Numbered from the stretch's first letter, positions 36,199 to 46,200 are shown. The stretch is 64,000 bases of DNA from Alcaligenes faecalis (GCF_005311025.1 NZ_CP031747.1:3201634-3265633); one strand, 5' to 3'. Notes: generated from the sequence alone by a model not told the origin. Made by a program: numbers and translations.

Positions 36199-39100
36199 CT
36201 AGCGCTGCAAGGCAGCCCAGGCTTTTTCCAGCCGCTTGACCGAGACAGGCATGGGGGTGCGCAGTTCCTGGGCAAACAAGGACACGCGCAGTTCCTCCAG
36301 CATCCAGCGGAAATCCCGCAAACCGCTATCAGTCGCACCTTTCAGCGCGGCAACGGCACGCTGGTACTTGGTCAGCAGAACCGACATATCCTGCATCAGG
36401 CGTTGATCGCGAGCCGGGTCGGCACGCAGCTTGTCCACCCGTGTTTGTACCGCTTTCAAGTAACGCGGCATATGCGCCAACTGCGCGTATTCATTGCTTT
36501 CCAGAAACAAGGTGGGCATCAAGGCGTTCAATTGCTGCTGTATGTCTTTCAAAGCCTCGGGGTGGGCCTTGATTTGCGCCAGTTTCTTCTGGGCGGCACT
36601 CCATTCAGTCAGAATCTGCCCGGCCAGACGCGCCACTTCCTGGGCCACCAGACCCAGACGGCTGCGACCCTCCTGCACACGAGCCTCGAACTCGGCCTGG
36701 TTCTTGGGCCAGGGCTCCATCATGCAGGACTGTTCCAGAGCCACATCAATGATCTGATCACGCAATTGTTCCTGCGTCCCCAGATTGATGTACAGCATGC
36801 TGATACGAGTCAGGTCCGTAATGTTCTTTTCCAGAAAGCGCACCTGCTCGCGCAGGGCCAAACGGAACAAGCGGCGCAAACCCTGACGGTGCTGACGCTG
36901 GGCCTGGGCCGGGTCATCGAACACATCCAGATCGCAATGGGTTTTCTTGTCGATCAAGGCCGGGTAGCCAATAAAGCTGCGCCCCTTGCGTTTGATTTCC
37001 ATCAGCTCGGGCAGTTCACCAAAGCTCCAGCTGGTCAGTTGCTCGTGATCCAGCACTTGCGCTACCTGTTCGTCGCTGGCGGCCATTTGCTGGAAGGATG
37101 CCTGGGCCTGACGGCCATGCTCGGCCTTGAGCTGATCCAGATTGCGCCCGCCCGACAACATGCGGCCATGCTCGTCAATGACCCGGAAGTTCATGAACAA
37201 GTGCGTCGCCAGCGTCTCGGGTTTGAAGTCACTGCGCTGCGGCCTTTGCTTGAGCTGAGTCCACATATCCTGCGAAATGGCGTCCAGCAGGCTCATGCCC
37301 GGATCGGCTGCTTTTTCAAACCAGCGTTGGTGAAAGGCGGCAGCATAATCGGGCAGCGGCACACAATGGCGGCGGATGCGTTGCGGCAAGGATTTCAGCA
37401 AAGCCAGCACTTTTTCTTTCAGCATGCCGGGCACCAGCCACTCGCAACGCGCAGCGTCGATCTGGTTCAAGGCGAACAAGGGAACGCTCAAGGTCACCCC
37501 ATCGCGCACCGAGCCCGGCTCGAAGTGATAATCCAGCGCCATCTTCACGCCCTGCCATTCAACGGAGCGCGGAAAGACCTCGGTGGTGATGCCGGCTGCG
37601 TCGTGCTGCATCAATTCGTCGCGGTTCAGCTCCAGGCCCTTGGCCTCTTCTTTGGACAAGCCCTTGAACCACTTTTCCAATGTGGCGGTCTGGTACACGT
37701 CCTTGGGAATGCGCTGATCGTAAAACGCGTAAATCAGTTCTTCGTCCACCAGAATATCGGGGCGGCGGGATTGGTGCTCCAAACGCTCTACCGCCTGTAT
37801 CTGCTGACGGTTATGACGCAGGAAAGGCAGGTTGGAGTCGATCTCGCCTGGCACCAGAGCCTGGCGCAAGAACAACTCGCGTGCCTGCACCGGGTCAATG
37901 CGGCCAAAATGAATGCGACGGCCACTGTAAATCAGCAAGCCGTACAAGGTAGCGCGCTCGTTGGCTACCACTTGGCCAGCTTTCTTCTCCCAACGCGGAT
38001 CGCCCCAGGTTTTGCGCAGCAAATGAGCACCGACTTTCTCAATCCACTGCGGCTCGATACGCGCCACACAGCGGGCAAAGAGTCGCGTGGTTTCCATCAG
38101 CTCGCCCGCAAGTATCCAACGGCCTGCTTTCTTGACCAGCTTGGAGCCGGGGTGAATCACAAAGCGCAATTCACGCGTGCCTTGGTAGACACCCGTTTCT
38201 TCACTCTTGTAGCCAATATTGCCGATCAAGCCCGTCAACAAGGCCAGATGCACCTGCTCATACGTGGCTGCCGAGGGGTTGGCGACCCAGCGCTGCTCCT
38301 GTACCAGACTGCGTAATTGGGTATGAACATCCCGCCATTCACGAATACGCAAAGGGGACAACAAAGCCTGTTTGACGCTATTGGCAAACTTGCGCTGCGA
38401 GCTTTGTTCCTGCGACAGCTCTTCCAACCAGTTCCACAGCTTCACATAGGACAGGAACTCGGACTTGTCGTCGTTGAAACGGGCATGGGCCTGATTGGCC
38501 GCTTCACGCTCATGGACAGGACGATCACGCGGATCTTGCACGGACATGGCCGAGGCCACGATCAGCATTTCCGTCAAACAATGATGTTCATGTCCGGCCA
38601 GAATCATGCGGGCCACACGCGGGTCCACGGGCAGCTTGGCCAGGGAACGGCCTACCTTGGTCAGGCGCTGCTGTTCATCCAGCGCACCCAGCTCTTGCAG
38701 AATCTGATAGCCATCGGCAATCGCACGGCCAGTGGGCGGCTCCACAAAGGGGAAGGTTTCCACATCGTCCAGATGCAAGGCCTTCATGCGCAGAATCACC
38801 GAGGCCAGCGAGGAACGCAGAATCTCGGGATCCGTAAAGGGGGGGCGGCTCTTGAAATCCTGCTCGTCATACAGACGAATACAGATACCGGGCCCAATAC
38901 GACCGCAACGCCCTGCCCGCTGGCTGGCCGATGCCTGACTGATCGCTTCAATACGCAGTTGCTCGACCTTGTTGCGCCAGGAATAGCGCTTGATACGCGC
39001 CAGACCACTATCGACCACAAAGCGAATGCCGGGCACGGTCAGCGAGGTTTCTGCCACATTGGTCGCCAGCACCACACGGCGCGCATTGCCTTTGGGTCGG

Positions 39101-39990
39101 AAAATACGTTCCTGATCCGCCTGCGACAGACGCGCAAACAAGGGCAGGATCACGGTATTGATGGGCTTTTCTTTTTCCAGCGCCTCGGTGGCTTCGCGGA
39201 TTTCACGCTCACCAGGCAGGAAGACCAGAATGTCGCCCGTACCATGCCGGGCACATTCCTGCACCGCATCCACAATGCCTTGCATCAGATCCCGCTCTTC
39301 CTCGGAGGCGGAACGGCGTTCTTCGGCATCGACCAAAGACGGGTCCAGAATCGGGCGGTACACAATATCGACGGGATACAGACGGCCCGACACTTCAATG
39401 ACAGGCGCCTTCTTGCCCTTGTGGGCAAAGTGCTGCGCGAAACGTTCGGCATCAATTGTGGCCGAGGTAATAATCAGCTTCAGGTCCGGACGACGTGGCA
39501 ACAGTTGCTTTAAAAAACCCAGCAGAAAGTCGATGTTCAGACTGCGTTCATGGGCCTCGTCAATAATGATGGTGTCATAGCGGCTTAACAGGGGATCGCG
39601 CTGGGACTCGGCCAGCAAGATCCCGTCTGTCATCAATTTGATGGCCGAGCGCGGTCCGGTCTTGTCGTTAAAGCGGATTTGGTACCCTACCCAGTCACCA
39701 ATCTCCGATTGCAGCTCCTGGGCAATACGCTTGGCGACCGACGTGGCGGCCAGACGGCGCGGCTGGGTATGACCAATAATCTTGCCCTGCAGGCCACGGC
39801 CCAGCTCCAGACAGATTTTGGGTAATTGGGTGGTTTTGCCCGAGCCGGTTTCACCACACACAATGACCACCTGATGGTCTTTGATCGCCTGCGCAATTTC
39901 GGCCCGTCGGGCGCTGACTGGCAGGTCATCAGGGTACGAAATTGTTGGTAAAGAGTGTGGGTTTTCAGTCAATTCGTCGGACTCGTGCAT
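36199..39990 (-). CDS. hrpA: ATP-dependent RNA helicase HrpA
   Basis: A 1263-residue DEAH-box helicase, near the usual 1300. Walker A GETGSGKTT (residues 46-54), DEAH in TIIIDEAHERSLNIDFL, SAT motif ITSATIDAERFA, and motif VI QRAGRCGRIGPG are present, followed by the long HrpA-specific C-terminal region (DUF3418). HrpA acts on mRNA and on stalled or colliding ribosomes. It lies 157 bp upstream of dnaE in the same direction with no clear terminator and is divergent from argA (72 bp). Confidence 0.96.
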   Translation of the reverse strand: MHESDELTENPHSLPTISYPDDLPVSARRAEIAQAIKDHQVVIVCGETGSGKTTQLPKICLELGRGLQGKIIGHTQPRRLAATSVAKRIAQELQSEIGDWVGYQIRFNDKTGPRSAIKLMTDGILLAESQRDPLLSRYDTIIIDEAHERSLNIDFLLGFLKQLLPRRPDLKLIITSATIDAERFAQHFAHKGKKAPVIEVSGRLYPVDIVYRPILDPSLVDAEERRSASEEERDLMQGIVDAVQECARHGTGDILVFLPGEREIREATEALEKEKPINTVILPLFARLSQADQERIFRPKGNARRVVLATNVAETSLTVPGIRFVVDSGLARIKRYSWRNKVEQLRIEAISQASASQRAGRCGRIGPGICIRLYDEQDFKSRPPFTDPEILRSSLASVILRMKALHLDDVETFPFVEPPTGRAIADGYQILQELGALDEQQRLTKVGRSLAKLPVDPRVARMILAGHEHHCLTEMLIVASAMSVQDPRDRPVHEREAANQAHARFNDDKSEFLSYVKLWNWLEELSQEQSSQRKFANSVKQALLSPLRIREWRDVHTQLRSLVQEQRWVANPSAATYEQVHLALLTGLIGNIGYKSEETGVYQGTRELRFVIHPGSKLVKKAGRWILAGELMETTRLFARCVARIEPQWIEKVGAHLLRKTWGDPRWEKKAGQVVANERATLYGLLIYSGRRIHFGRIDPVQARELFLRQALVPGEIDSNLPFLRHNRQQIQAVERLEHQSRRPDILVDEELIYAFYDQRIPKDVYQTATLEKWFKGLSKEEAKGLELNRDELMQHDAAGITTEVFPRSVEWQGVKMALDYHFEPGSVRDGVTLSVPLFALNQIDAARCEWLVPGMLKEKVLALLKSLPQRIRRHCVPLPDYAAAFHQRWFEKAADPGMSLLDAISQDMWTQLKQRPQRSDFKPETLATHLFMNFRVIDEHGRMLSGGRNLDQLKAEHGRQAQASFQQMAASDEQVAQVLDHEQLTSWSFGELPELMEIKRKGRSFIGYPALIDKKTHCDLDVFDDPAQAQRQHRQGLRRLFRLALREQVRFLEKNITDLTRISMLYINLGTQEQLRDQIIDVALEQSCMMEPWPKNQAEFEARVQEGRSRLGLVAQEVARLAGQILTEWSAAQKKLAQIKAHPEALKDIQQQLNALMPTLFLESNEYAQLAHMPRYLKAVQTRVDKLRADPARDQRLMQDMSVLLTKYQRAVAALKGATDSGLRDFRWMLEELRVSLFAQELRTPMPVSVKRLEKAWAALQR

Positions 39991-40062
39991 GAAAGGTAGT
40001 TTCTGGTACAGACATCATTATAATTTTGGCTTGAAACCATTTGGACGCAAAGATCCCCCGCA

Positions 40063-41418
40063 ATGAACACAGACATCCCCGACTCGTACAACGCCATCGA
40101 ACCACCTGATGAATCCCAGGCACAATTTGTGCGATGGTTCAGGGAAGTGGCGCCTTATGTACACGATTTTCGTGGCAAGACGTTCGTGGTGGCCTTTGGG
40201 GGCGAGCTCATCAACGATGGACTGCTCTACACCCTGATCCCGGATTTGTCGCTGCTGTCAGCACTGGGCATCAAGCTGGTGCTGGTGCATGGCTCCCGCC
40301 CCCAGGTCAATGAGCAACTGCGCCTGAAAGGCGAAACCACGCAATTTGGTCGCGGTACCGAGCCAACCAGTGCGGTCGCTCTGGAATGCGCCAAAGAAGC
40401 CGCTGGTGAAATTCGCCTGGACATTGAAGCCGCATTCAGCCAGGGTTTGCCCAACACCCCCATGTCACATGCCCAGATTCGCATCATTTCGGGCAACTTT
40501 GTGACCGCGCGTCCGGTGGGCGTGATTGATGGCCTGGACTTCAAGCATTCTGGCGCGGTACGCAAGCTGGACGTGGACGCCATGCGGCTGATCATGAGCC
40601 AAGGAGCGCTTATTCTACTCTCCCCATTGGGTTTTTCTCCAACTGGCGAGGCCTTTACCCTGGACATGGAAGATCTGGCCACCAGCACGGCCATCGCCCT
40701 GCGCGCTGAAAAGCTGATTTTCCTGACCCCGGAGCATATCGGGCACTCCAATAATCTGGATATCGATTCGGAGCTGGCTCGTGCCGATGCCGACTCCCTG
40801 CTGGCCTCGGGCAAGCTGGACGAGGACTGCTCCACCTTCCTGCGCTACGCCTCGCAAGCCGTCAAACGCGGTATTGCCCGTGCGCACTTGGTGCCCTACA
40901 AGCAGGACGGCAGCATTTTGCTGGAGATCTTCACCCACGATGGGGTGGGCACCATGGTGGTGGAAGACACACTGGACGATTTGCGCCCGGCCAATCTGGA
41001 CGATGTGGGTGCAATCGTGCAACTGATCGAACCCCTTGAAATTGACGGCACCCTGGTCCCCCGCGGCCGTTCGGTCATCGAGCGCGAGGTGGAGCAGTTC
41101 ACGGTTCTGGAGCACGACGGCATTATTTACGGCTGTGTGGCATTAATTCCGTACGAAGAAGAAAGCATGGCCGAAATGGCCTGTCTCATCGTGCACCCGG
41201 AATGGCAAGGCTCGGGCGAAGGTGAAATTCTCTTGCGCCATACCGAAGCCAAGGCCCGTGCGGCCGGCTTCAAGCGTCTTTTTGTGCTGACCACCCGCAC
41301 GTCTCACTGGTTTATCAAGCGTGGCTTTGTACAAGGTGGCGTGTCCGATCTGCCCAAGGGCAAGCAGTCGCATTACAACCGTTCGCGCAACAGCATGGTC
41401 TTTATTAAAAAGCTGTAA
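40063..41418 (+). CDS. argA: Amino-acid N-acetyltransferase (N-acetylglutamate synthase)
   Basis: A 451-residue classical ArgA. The N-terminal amino-acid-kinase-like domain (residues about 25-300: RGKTFVVAFGGELINDG, LVLVHGSRPQVNEQL, ISGNFVTARPVGVIDGLDFKHSG) is the arginine-sensing part; the GNAT domain (about 305-451) has EMACLIVHPEWQGSGEGEIL and LFVLTTRTSHWFIKRGF. It starts arginine synthesis from glutamate and acetyl-CoA and is normally inhibited by arginine. It is followed after 70 bp by yggX. Confidence 0.95.
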   Translation: MNTDIPDSYNAIEPPDESQAQFVRWFREVAPYVHDFRGKTFVVAFGGELINDGLLYTLIPDLSLLSALGIKLVLVHGSRPQVNEQLRLKGETTQFGRGTEPTSAVALECAKEAAGEIRLDIEAAFSQGLPNTPMSHAQIRIISGNFVTARPVGVIDGLDFKHSGAVRKLDVDAMRLIMSQGALILLSPLGFSPTGEAFTLDMEDLATSTAIALRAEKLIFLTPEHIGHSNNLDIDSELARADADSLLASGKLDEDCSTFLRYASQAVKRGIARAHLVPYKQDGSILLEIFTHDGVGTMVVEDTLDDLRPANLDDVGAIVQLIEPLEIDGTLVPRGRSVIEREVEQFTVLEHDGIIYGCVALIPYEEESMAEMACLIVHPEWQGSGEGEILLRHTEAKARAAGFKRLFVLTTRTSHWFIKRGFVQGGVSDLPKGKQSHYNRSRNSMVFIKKL

Positions 41419-41488
41419 GCCGGTTTGACCCTCCTGCGCCCCTAAGTACAATACGCCCATCCAAGCATTTGATTGAAAAGGAACACAT

Positions 41489-41761
41489 ATGGCACGCATG
41501 ATTCACTGTGTGAAGCTGAAACAGGAAGCCGAGGGCCTGGAGTTTCCCCCCTACCCCGGCGAGCTGGGCACCAAGATCTGGCACTCGATTTCCAAACAGG
41601 CCTGGGCCAACTGGATGGACGTGCAAACCCGTCTGGTGAACGAGAACCGCCTGAACCTGGCCGACGCCCGTGCCCGCACGTATTTGAAAGAACAGATGGA
41701 GCAATATCTGTTTGAAGACAAGGACGTGGAAGCCGACGGTTTTACCGCCCCTTCCGCTTAA
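41489..41761 (+). CDS. yggX: Oxidative damage protection protein YggX
   Basis: A 90-residue protein, family-standard length, with [37 protein letters not shown], and [10 protein letters not shown]. The conserved Cys7 is present. YggX protects Fe-S clusters and limits oxidative iron damage. An AAAAGGAA ribosome-binding site precedes ATG 41489. A terminator follows 24 bp after the stop. Confidence 0.94.
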   Translation: MARMIHCVKLKQEAEGLEFPPYPGELGTKIWHSISKQAWANWMDVQTRLVNENRLNLADARARTYLKEQMEQYLFEDKDVEADGFTAPSA

Positions 41762-41784
41762 GTCCCGATTCAGGACGCGCACCC

Positions 41785-41819
41785 AAACCCCGGAGCATTA
41801 CCATCGTGCTCCGGGGTTT
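41785..41819 (+). terminator. Intrinsic terminator after yggX
   Basis: AAACCCCGGAGCA and TGCTCCGGGGTTT form a perfect 13-bp stem with a 9-nt loop, followed by CTTTATTTCT. Confidence 0.92.
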
Positions 41820-42129
41820 CTTTATTTCTGCCCCCGATTCCCCCGCCTTTCCCCGCATTCCTATCAAATAGCCCCGCCTTCAGCATGCAGCCAAAACGTA
41901 ATTAAATGAAACGCTGCGCGACAAGTTAGTTTCAGACTGGTCAAAAATCAAAAGAAATGGGATTTTTCTACAGTTACCTGAAGCCCTAAGGCACAAAATC
42001 ACGGCTGGCCTTGATGCGCATACAGTGCCCAAGCCACACCGGCCCATCACGTGTCCATGTCTGAGCAGCCTTGCGCCGAGCCCTGCACAGCACCGCCGCT
42101 TACTGCTTTACCCACAGGAAAAGAAGTTC
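41820..42129. other. 310-bp gap before the EAL-domain gene
   Basis: The first part is pyrimidine-rich with runs of C, then AT-rich from about 41890 to 42000. I see no clear sigma-70 pair, hairpin or repeat. An in-frame ATG at 42025 gives an unconserved Pro-rich extension; a good AGGAAAAGAAG ribosome-binding site precedes 42130, so I take this gap as untranslated. Confidence 0.6.
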
Positions 42130-43416
42130 ATGTGCCGCCTAGACCTACCCGAGATTGACCAGTACTCCACTCACTTGCGCCTGTGGCTGGTCAACCTGAG
42201 CTATTTGGAGGCTTTGTATGGGCCGCAGTTTCATGCTTTTGTGCTGGATACCGTGCAGCAAAGGCTGCTGGACTGTGGGCTGACTGCCAATGAAATCTTT
42301 ATCCGGGGGGATTTTGTCCTGATTGCCTTGAAGCAGTTGGGCAAGCAACACCGCTTTCAGCGTACCCATCCCAATGCCCTGGCCCAATTGCTGGGTGCGG
42401 CACTGGAGTGTGACCCCATCACCCAGGATGAGCACCGCATCTACCTGCACACCCAGATGGCTTACCACTACGATAGCCGTCAGTACGACACGAATCAGCT
42501 CCACCCTCCCGCTCCCAACCCCTGCTCTCATAATCACCCAGCCACGCTGGCCGCCTGGCACAAGGTCTGGGCCAAGACCTACCGGGACGATATGAGTCTG
42601 GCAGTTCGCATGCTGGATGATTTACAGAATGGGCTGCTGGCCCTGGCCTTTCAGCCCATCTATCACCTGGGTGAAAAACACAAGAACAAGGACTTTTATG
42701 AAGAAGCCTTGATTCGTCACTGCGGCACGGCGGATTACTCTTTACCCGAGGCCATCGCCGCTCTGGAGCGATTAGGTCTGGTGTCCCGGCTGGATCGCAG
42801 TGTCTTGGGCAGTGTGGTGGAGCTGCTCAGTACAAAACCCGGTCTTTGTCTGGGAGTGAATATCTCCGCAGGCTCCCTGCAGGACGATTTGTGGTGGCAG
42901 GATCTGTTCAGCTATCTGGACAGTCGCCCGGATGTGGCCCAGCGCCTGATTCTGGAGGTGACGGAAACCGGCACCATCGCCCACAAGCCCACGGCGCTGC
43001 GCCTGATTGCCCAACTACAAAACCTGGGGGTACGGATTGCTCTGGACGACACGGGATCGGGTAATAGTACCCTGGCCTTTCTGGTACAGACCCATGCCGA
43101 CATTATCAAAATTGACCGCTCGATCTTGCTGCGGGCACGCAGCCCCGGTCAGCCAGCCCATTTGCTGCGCAATCTGGTCAATGTCTGCGCCGATTACAGC
43201 CCCTACGTGATCATCGAAGGTGTCGAGGACGAGGCTGATCTGGAGTTTGTGCGCCAGTCCGGTGCGCACGGCGTGCAGGGCTATCTGCTGGCCTTGCCAA
43301 CGCTGACCCCGTCCTGGTGGAACTCAGCAGTATTGATTACGGTGCAGGATGCGGTACTGCTACGTACCCAGTTCTATCCTGACCAAGCCCCCCAAGGCTA
43401 CGGCTTTAGTTTTTGA
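42130..43416 (+). CDS. EAL-domain protein with degenerate GGDEF-like N-terminus
   Basis: A 428-residue protein. The N-terminal part (residues about 15-100) has the outline of a GGDEF domain (LWLVNLSYLEALYGPQFHAF, IFIRGDFVLIALK) but RGDF replaces GGDEF, so it should be inactive. The EAL phosphodiesterase domain (about 160-400) has EAL at 192-194, NIS, LEVTET, DD, the KID Lys, EGVE and VQGY, so the catalytic residues are largely present; loop 6 is DDTGSGNSTL instead of DDFGTGYSSL. It would degrade c-di-GMP or act as a sensor. It contains no membrane segment and is monocistronic. Confidence 0.85.
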   Translation: MCRLDLPEIDQYSTHLRLWLVNLSYLEALYGPQFHAFVLDTVQQRLLDCGLTANEIFIRGDFVLIALKQLGKQHRFQRTHPNALAQLLGAALECDPITQDEHRIYLHTQMAYHYDSRQYDTNQLHPPAPNPCSHNHPATLAAWHKVWAKTYRDDMSLAVRMLDDLQNGLLALAFQPIYHLGEKHKNKDFYEEALIRHCGTADYSLPEAIAALERLGLVSRLDRSVLGSVVELLSTKPGLCLGVNISAGSLQDDLWWQDLFSYLDSRPDVAQRLILEVTETGTIAHKPTALRLIAQLQNLGVRIALDDTGSGNSTLAFLVQTHADIIKIDRSILLRARSPGQPAHLLRNLVNVCADYSPYVIIEGVEDEADLEFVRQSGAHGVQGYLLALPTLTPSWWNSAVLITVQDAVLLRTQFYPDQAPQGYGFSF

Positions 43417-43424
43417 AAAGCAAA

Positions 43425-43454
43425 CAAGCCTTGCATGGTGTCATGCAAGGCTTG
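43425..43454 (-). terminator. Intrinsic terminator of phoU
   Basis: CAAGCCTTGCATG and CATGCAAGGCTTG pair perfectly (13 bp, loop gtgt). On the minus strand TTTGCTTTTC follows, so it most likely ends phoU; on the plus strand no T-run follows. Confidence 0.8.
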
Positions 43455-43477
43455 CAGCAAGAAGGCCCGGGTCGGAA

Positions 43478-44212
43478 TCAGGCTTTGTCTTCGGATTCCG
43501 GTTCTGGCAAGGGTTCACCACGTGCAGTACGCTCGGTGTTTTTCACACCGGTGTGACGCACGTCGTCACCACGCACCATGTAGATCACGCGTTCAGCCAT
43601 GTTCTTGGCGTGGTCGCCAATACGCTCCAGCGCACGGGCGATAAAGATCAGATCAATGGAGTGCGAAATCGTGCGTGGATCTTCAATCATGTAAGTGATG
43701 ATGTGACGCAGCGAACCCTTCCACTCACGATCCACTTCCTTGTCGCTACGCACAATCTGCGCTGCGTGGACGGCATCCTGGCGCGCAAAGGCGTCCAGCA
43801 CATCGTTGATCATGCCAGCGACTGAGGAGCTCATGTGGCGCAGTTCCACCACGGGCTCGTAGCCAGCGGTACCTTCGTGCAGACGGCGAGCCATCTTGGC
43901 GATGCGCTCGGCCTCGTCCCCGCAGCGTTCCATATCGGTCAGCATTTTGGAAATGGACAGCAGCATGCGCAAGTCAATGGCGGTGGGTTGATTACGGGCG
44001 ATCAGATTGGTGATGCGCTCGTCAATCTCCACCTCCAGGCGGTTGATTTCTTTTTCACGCTCGCGAACCTGATCGACCAGCGACATATCCCCGGTTTGCA
44101 GGGCTTCGGTCGCACTGCGAACCATAGATTCAACAATACCGCCCATCTGCAAGAACAGCGAACGGGTGGCCTCCAGATCGGAGTGAAACTGCTTATTGGT
44201 ATGTTCGTTCAT
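43478..44212 (-). CDS. phoU: Phosphate signalling complex protein PhoU
   Basis: A 244-residue protein of two PhoU three-helix repeats with conserved acidic E/DxxxD metal sites (SLVDQVREREKEINRLEVEID and SIDLIFIARALERIGDHAKNMAE). PhoU represses the Pho regulon with PhoR and the Pst transporter. ATG 44212 follows a GAAGG ribosome-binding site; an in-frame ATG at 44233 adds seven residues. No pst or phoBR genes are in the window. An inverted repeat lies 38 bp upstream. Confidence 0.94.
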   Translation of the reverse strand: MNEHTNKQFHSDLEATRSLFLQMGGIVESMVRSATEALQTGDMSLVDQVREREKEINRLEVEIDERITNLIARNQPTAIDLRMLLSISKMLTDMERCGDEAERIAKMARRLHEGTAGYEPVVELRHMSSSVAGMINDVLDAFARQDAVHAAQIVRSDKEVDREWKGSLRHIITYMIEDPRTISHSIDLIFIARALERIGDHAKNMAERVIYMVRGDDVRHTGVKNTERTARGEPLPEPESEDKA

Positions 44213-44249
44213 AGTGGCCTTCTGTAACAGCAAAATGGCTCGCGCCAGC

Positions 44250-44273
44250 GCTTAATCCGTGCATAGATTAAGC
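44250..44273. promoter_or_regulatory. Inverted repeat upstream of phoU
   Basis: GCTTAATC (44250-44257) and GATTAAGC (44266-44273) flank 8 bp. No T-run accompanies it, so it may be an operator or a weak rpiA terminator. It does not resemble a Pho box direct repeat. Confidence 0.35.
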
Positions 44274-44299
44274 ACCGATTATGACAGAGACATTAAAAT

Positions 44300-44983
44300 T
44301 CAGAAACCGTCGCCAGGCAGGGTACGCACACCCTGTTGACCGGCAATCAAGGCCACGCTGGCTGGGGTAATCGCGAACAGGCCACAGCACACCACACCGG
44401 GCATATTGTTGATCTGGGCTTCCAGAGCAGCCGGGTCTGCAATCGACAAACCGGACACGTCCAGAATCAGGCCACCGTTATCGGTGACAAAGCCCGTGCG
44501 CTCGACGGGATTACCGCCCAAGGCACGCAATTGGCGAGCCACGGCATTCTTGGCCATGGGGATGACTTCCACCGGCAAGGGGAACGCACCCAGGCGATCC
44601 ACCAGTTTGGAATCGTCCACAATGCACAGGAACTTGTCCGAGACCGAAGCCACGATTTTCTCGCGGGTCAAAGCGCCACCGCCGCCCTTGGTCATGTTCA
44701 ACGCCGCATCGATTTCGTCGGCACCATCCACATACCAGTCCATGCGTTCGATGGTGTTCAAGTCTTGCACTGCAATACCCAGACTTTGCAGGCGAGCGGT
44801 CGAGCGCTCCGAGCTGGAAGCAGCAGCCTTGAAGGCATGTTTGTGCGCCGCCAGAGCATCAATAAACAAATCAACCGTGGAACCCGTACCCACACCCAGA
44901 ATGGAATCCGGGGTCAGGAAAGGAAGGACGTAATCAACCGCAGCCTGAGCCACCTGTTGTTTGAGTTCGGTCTGTGTGTACAT
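44300..44983 (-). CDS. rpiA: Ribose-5-phosphate isomerase A
   Basis: A 227-residue enzyme that interconverts ribose-5-phosphate and ribulose-5-phosphate. Signature motifs are [18 protein letters not shown] (residues about 29-46), [20 protein letters not shown] (substrate-binding Asp and the GGGAL loop) and [17 protein letters not shown]. Length is the family standard. It starts at ATG 44983, directly past the yffB terminator, and is upstream of phoU with 87 bp between. Confidence 0.96.
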   Translation of the reverse strand: MYTQTELKQQVAQAAVDYVLPFLTPDSILGVGTGSTVDLFIDALAAHKHAFKAAASSSERSTARLQSLGIAVQDLNTIERMDWYVDGADEIDAALNMTKGGGGALTREKIVASVSDKFLCIVDDSKLVDRLGAFPLPVEVIPMAKNAVARQLRALGGNPVERTGFVTDNGGLILDVSGLSIADPAALEAQINNMPGVVCCGLFAITPASVALIAGQQGVRTLPGDGF

Positions 44984-44992
44984 GGCAGATAT

Positions 44993-45016
44993 AAAAATGG
45001 GGGGGCTTGGCCCCCC
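44993..45016 (-). terminator. Intrinsic terminator after the yffB-like gene
   Basis: A run of G (44999-45005) pairs with CCCCCC (45011-45016); on the minus strand ATTTTT follows. It lies between the yffB-like stop and the rpiA start, so it separates the two units. Confidence 0.78.
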
Positions 45017-45021
45017 TTGGT

Positions 45022-45375
45022 TTACTTAAGAAAACGAGCGGCAAATTTGCCTTCGTTGAAACCCACACTAACTTCGCCCTCAGGCGTAATCAGCAAGGGG
45101 CGGCGCACCAGCGCCGGAAATTCAGCAATCAAGGCCAGCCATTGGGCATCGTCCTGCGGCTCTTTACGTTCCGCAGGCAGATTACGCCAGGTCATGGAGG
45201 CACGATTGACCAGCTTGGGCCAGCCACCCAGCTCCTGCGCCCATTGTTGCAGGCGGGCCGCTTCCAAGGGATGTTCGCGGTAATCCACAAAGTTCAAAGG
45301 CAGACCGTTTTGCTCAAACCAGGCAATCGCCTTTTGGCAGGTGCTGCAATTTTTCAAACCATACATCGTGAACAC
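45022..45375 (-). CDS. ArsC/Spx-family protein (YffB-like)
   Basis: A 117-residue thioredoxin-fold protein of the ArsC family. I chose GTG 45375, with AAGGAG 7 nt before it, giving [20 protein letters not shown]; the CSTC pair sits near residue 11. VDYREHPLE and [22 protein letters not shown] fit YffB/Spx-like proteins more than true arsenate reductases, which need further Cys and Arg residues. The substrate is unknown. It lies 18 bp downstream of potI and may be read with it. Confidence 0.84.
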   Translation of the reverse strand: MFTMYGLKNCSTCQKAIAWFEQNGLPLNFVDYREHPLEAARLQQWAQELGGWPKLVNRASMTWRNLPAERKEPQDDAQWLALIAEFPALVRRPLLITPEGEVSVGFNEGKFAARFLK

Positions 45376-45393
45376 GGCAATACTCCTTATCAA

Positions 45394-46200
45394 TCAGGCG
45401 CGACGCTCGCGGCGTACCTGCAAGCGGCTGGCGACCACAACAAAAATACCAATCACCAAAATCAGCAGGGTCGCCAACGCGTTGATCTCGGGCTTGAGAC
45501 CCAAGCGTACGCGCGAAAACACTTCCACCGGCAAGGTGGTAAAGCCCGGACCGGACAGGAAGGAGGCGATCACCACATCGTCCAGCGACAAGGTAAAGGC
45601 CAGCAACCAGGCCGCCATCAAGGCAGGCACGATCGAAGGCAGGACCACCTGGAAAAACGCCCTCAAGGGGGTGGCACCCAAATCAAGCGCCGCTTCTTCC
45701 TGAGAGCGATCCAGCTCACGCATACGCGATTGCAGAATCACGGTCGCGTACGCGGTGCACAGCACCACGTGACCAATCCAGATAGTGAAGATACCGTTCT
45801 GTTCCGGCCAGCCAAACAGGGAGTTCAGCTCCACAAACATCAGCAGCAGGGAAATACCCAGCACCACTTCCGGGATGACCAGCGGTGCACTGACCAGACC
45901 GATATACAGAGCAAAGCCCTTGAAGCGTCCCATACGGGCCAGTACATAGGCGGCCCAGGTGCCCAGAATGGTGGCCATGGTCGCGGTCAGCACGGCTATC
46001 AGGAAAGACAGCTTGGCAGCACTGAGCAGCGCTTTATCCTGAAACAGGGACTCGTACCAGCGGAAGGAAAAACCCGACCAGGACGTCATGATGGCCGATT
46101 CATTAAATGAAAAGACGATCAGGAACAGGATAGGAATGTACAGAAAACCAAAGCCCAGCGTCAGGACGATGGCACGCAGCCAGGGATTAGGCTTGGTCAT
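45394..46200 (-). CDS. potI: Putrescine ABC transporter permease PotI
   Basis: A 268-residue inner-membrane permease with about six membrane helices and the EAA loop motif EEAALDLGATPLRAFFQVVLP. It is the second membrane subunit of the polyamine importer. ATG 46200 (MTKPNPWLRAIVL) overlaps the potH stop as ATGA; an in-frame ATG at 46290 would add 30 unconserved residues. The last gene of potFGHI before the yffB-like gene. Confidence 0.93.
   Translation of the reverse strand: MTKPNPWLRAIVLTLGFGFLYIPILFLIVFSFNESAIMTSWSGFSFRWYESLFQDKALLSAAKLSFLIAVLTATMATILGTWAAYVLARMGRFKGFALYIGLVSAPLVIPEVVLGISLLLMFVELNSLFGWPEQNGIFTIWIGHVVLCTAYATVILQSRMRELDRSQEEAALDLGATPLRAFFQVVLPSIVPALMAAWLLAFTLSLDDVVIASFLSGPGFTTLPVEVFSRVRLGLKPEINALATLLILVIGIFVVVASRLQVRRERRA

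Noticed and set aside
36115-38316. A 733-codon plus-strand frame opposite hrpA
   Set aside because: HrpA motifs are complete on the other strand; the plus-strand translation shows no domain and typical high-GC antisense composition.
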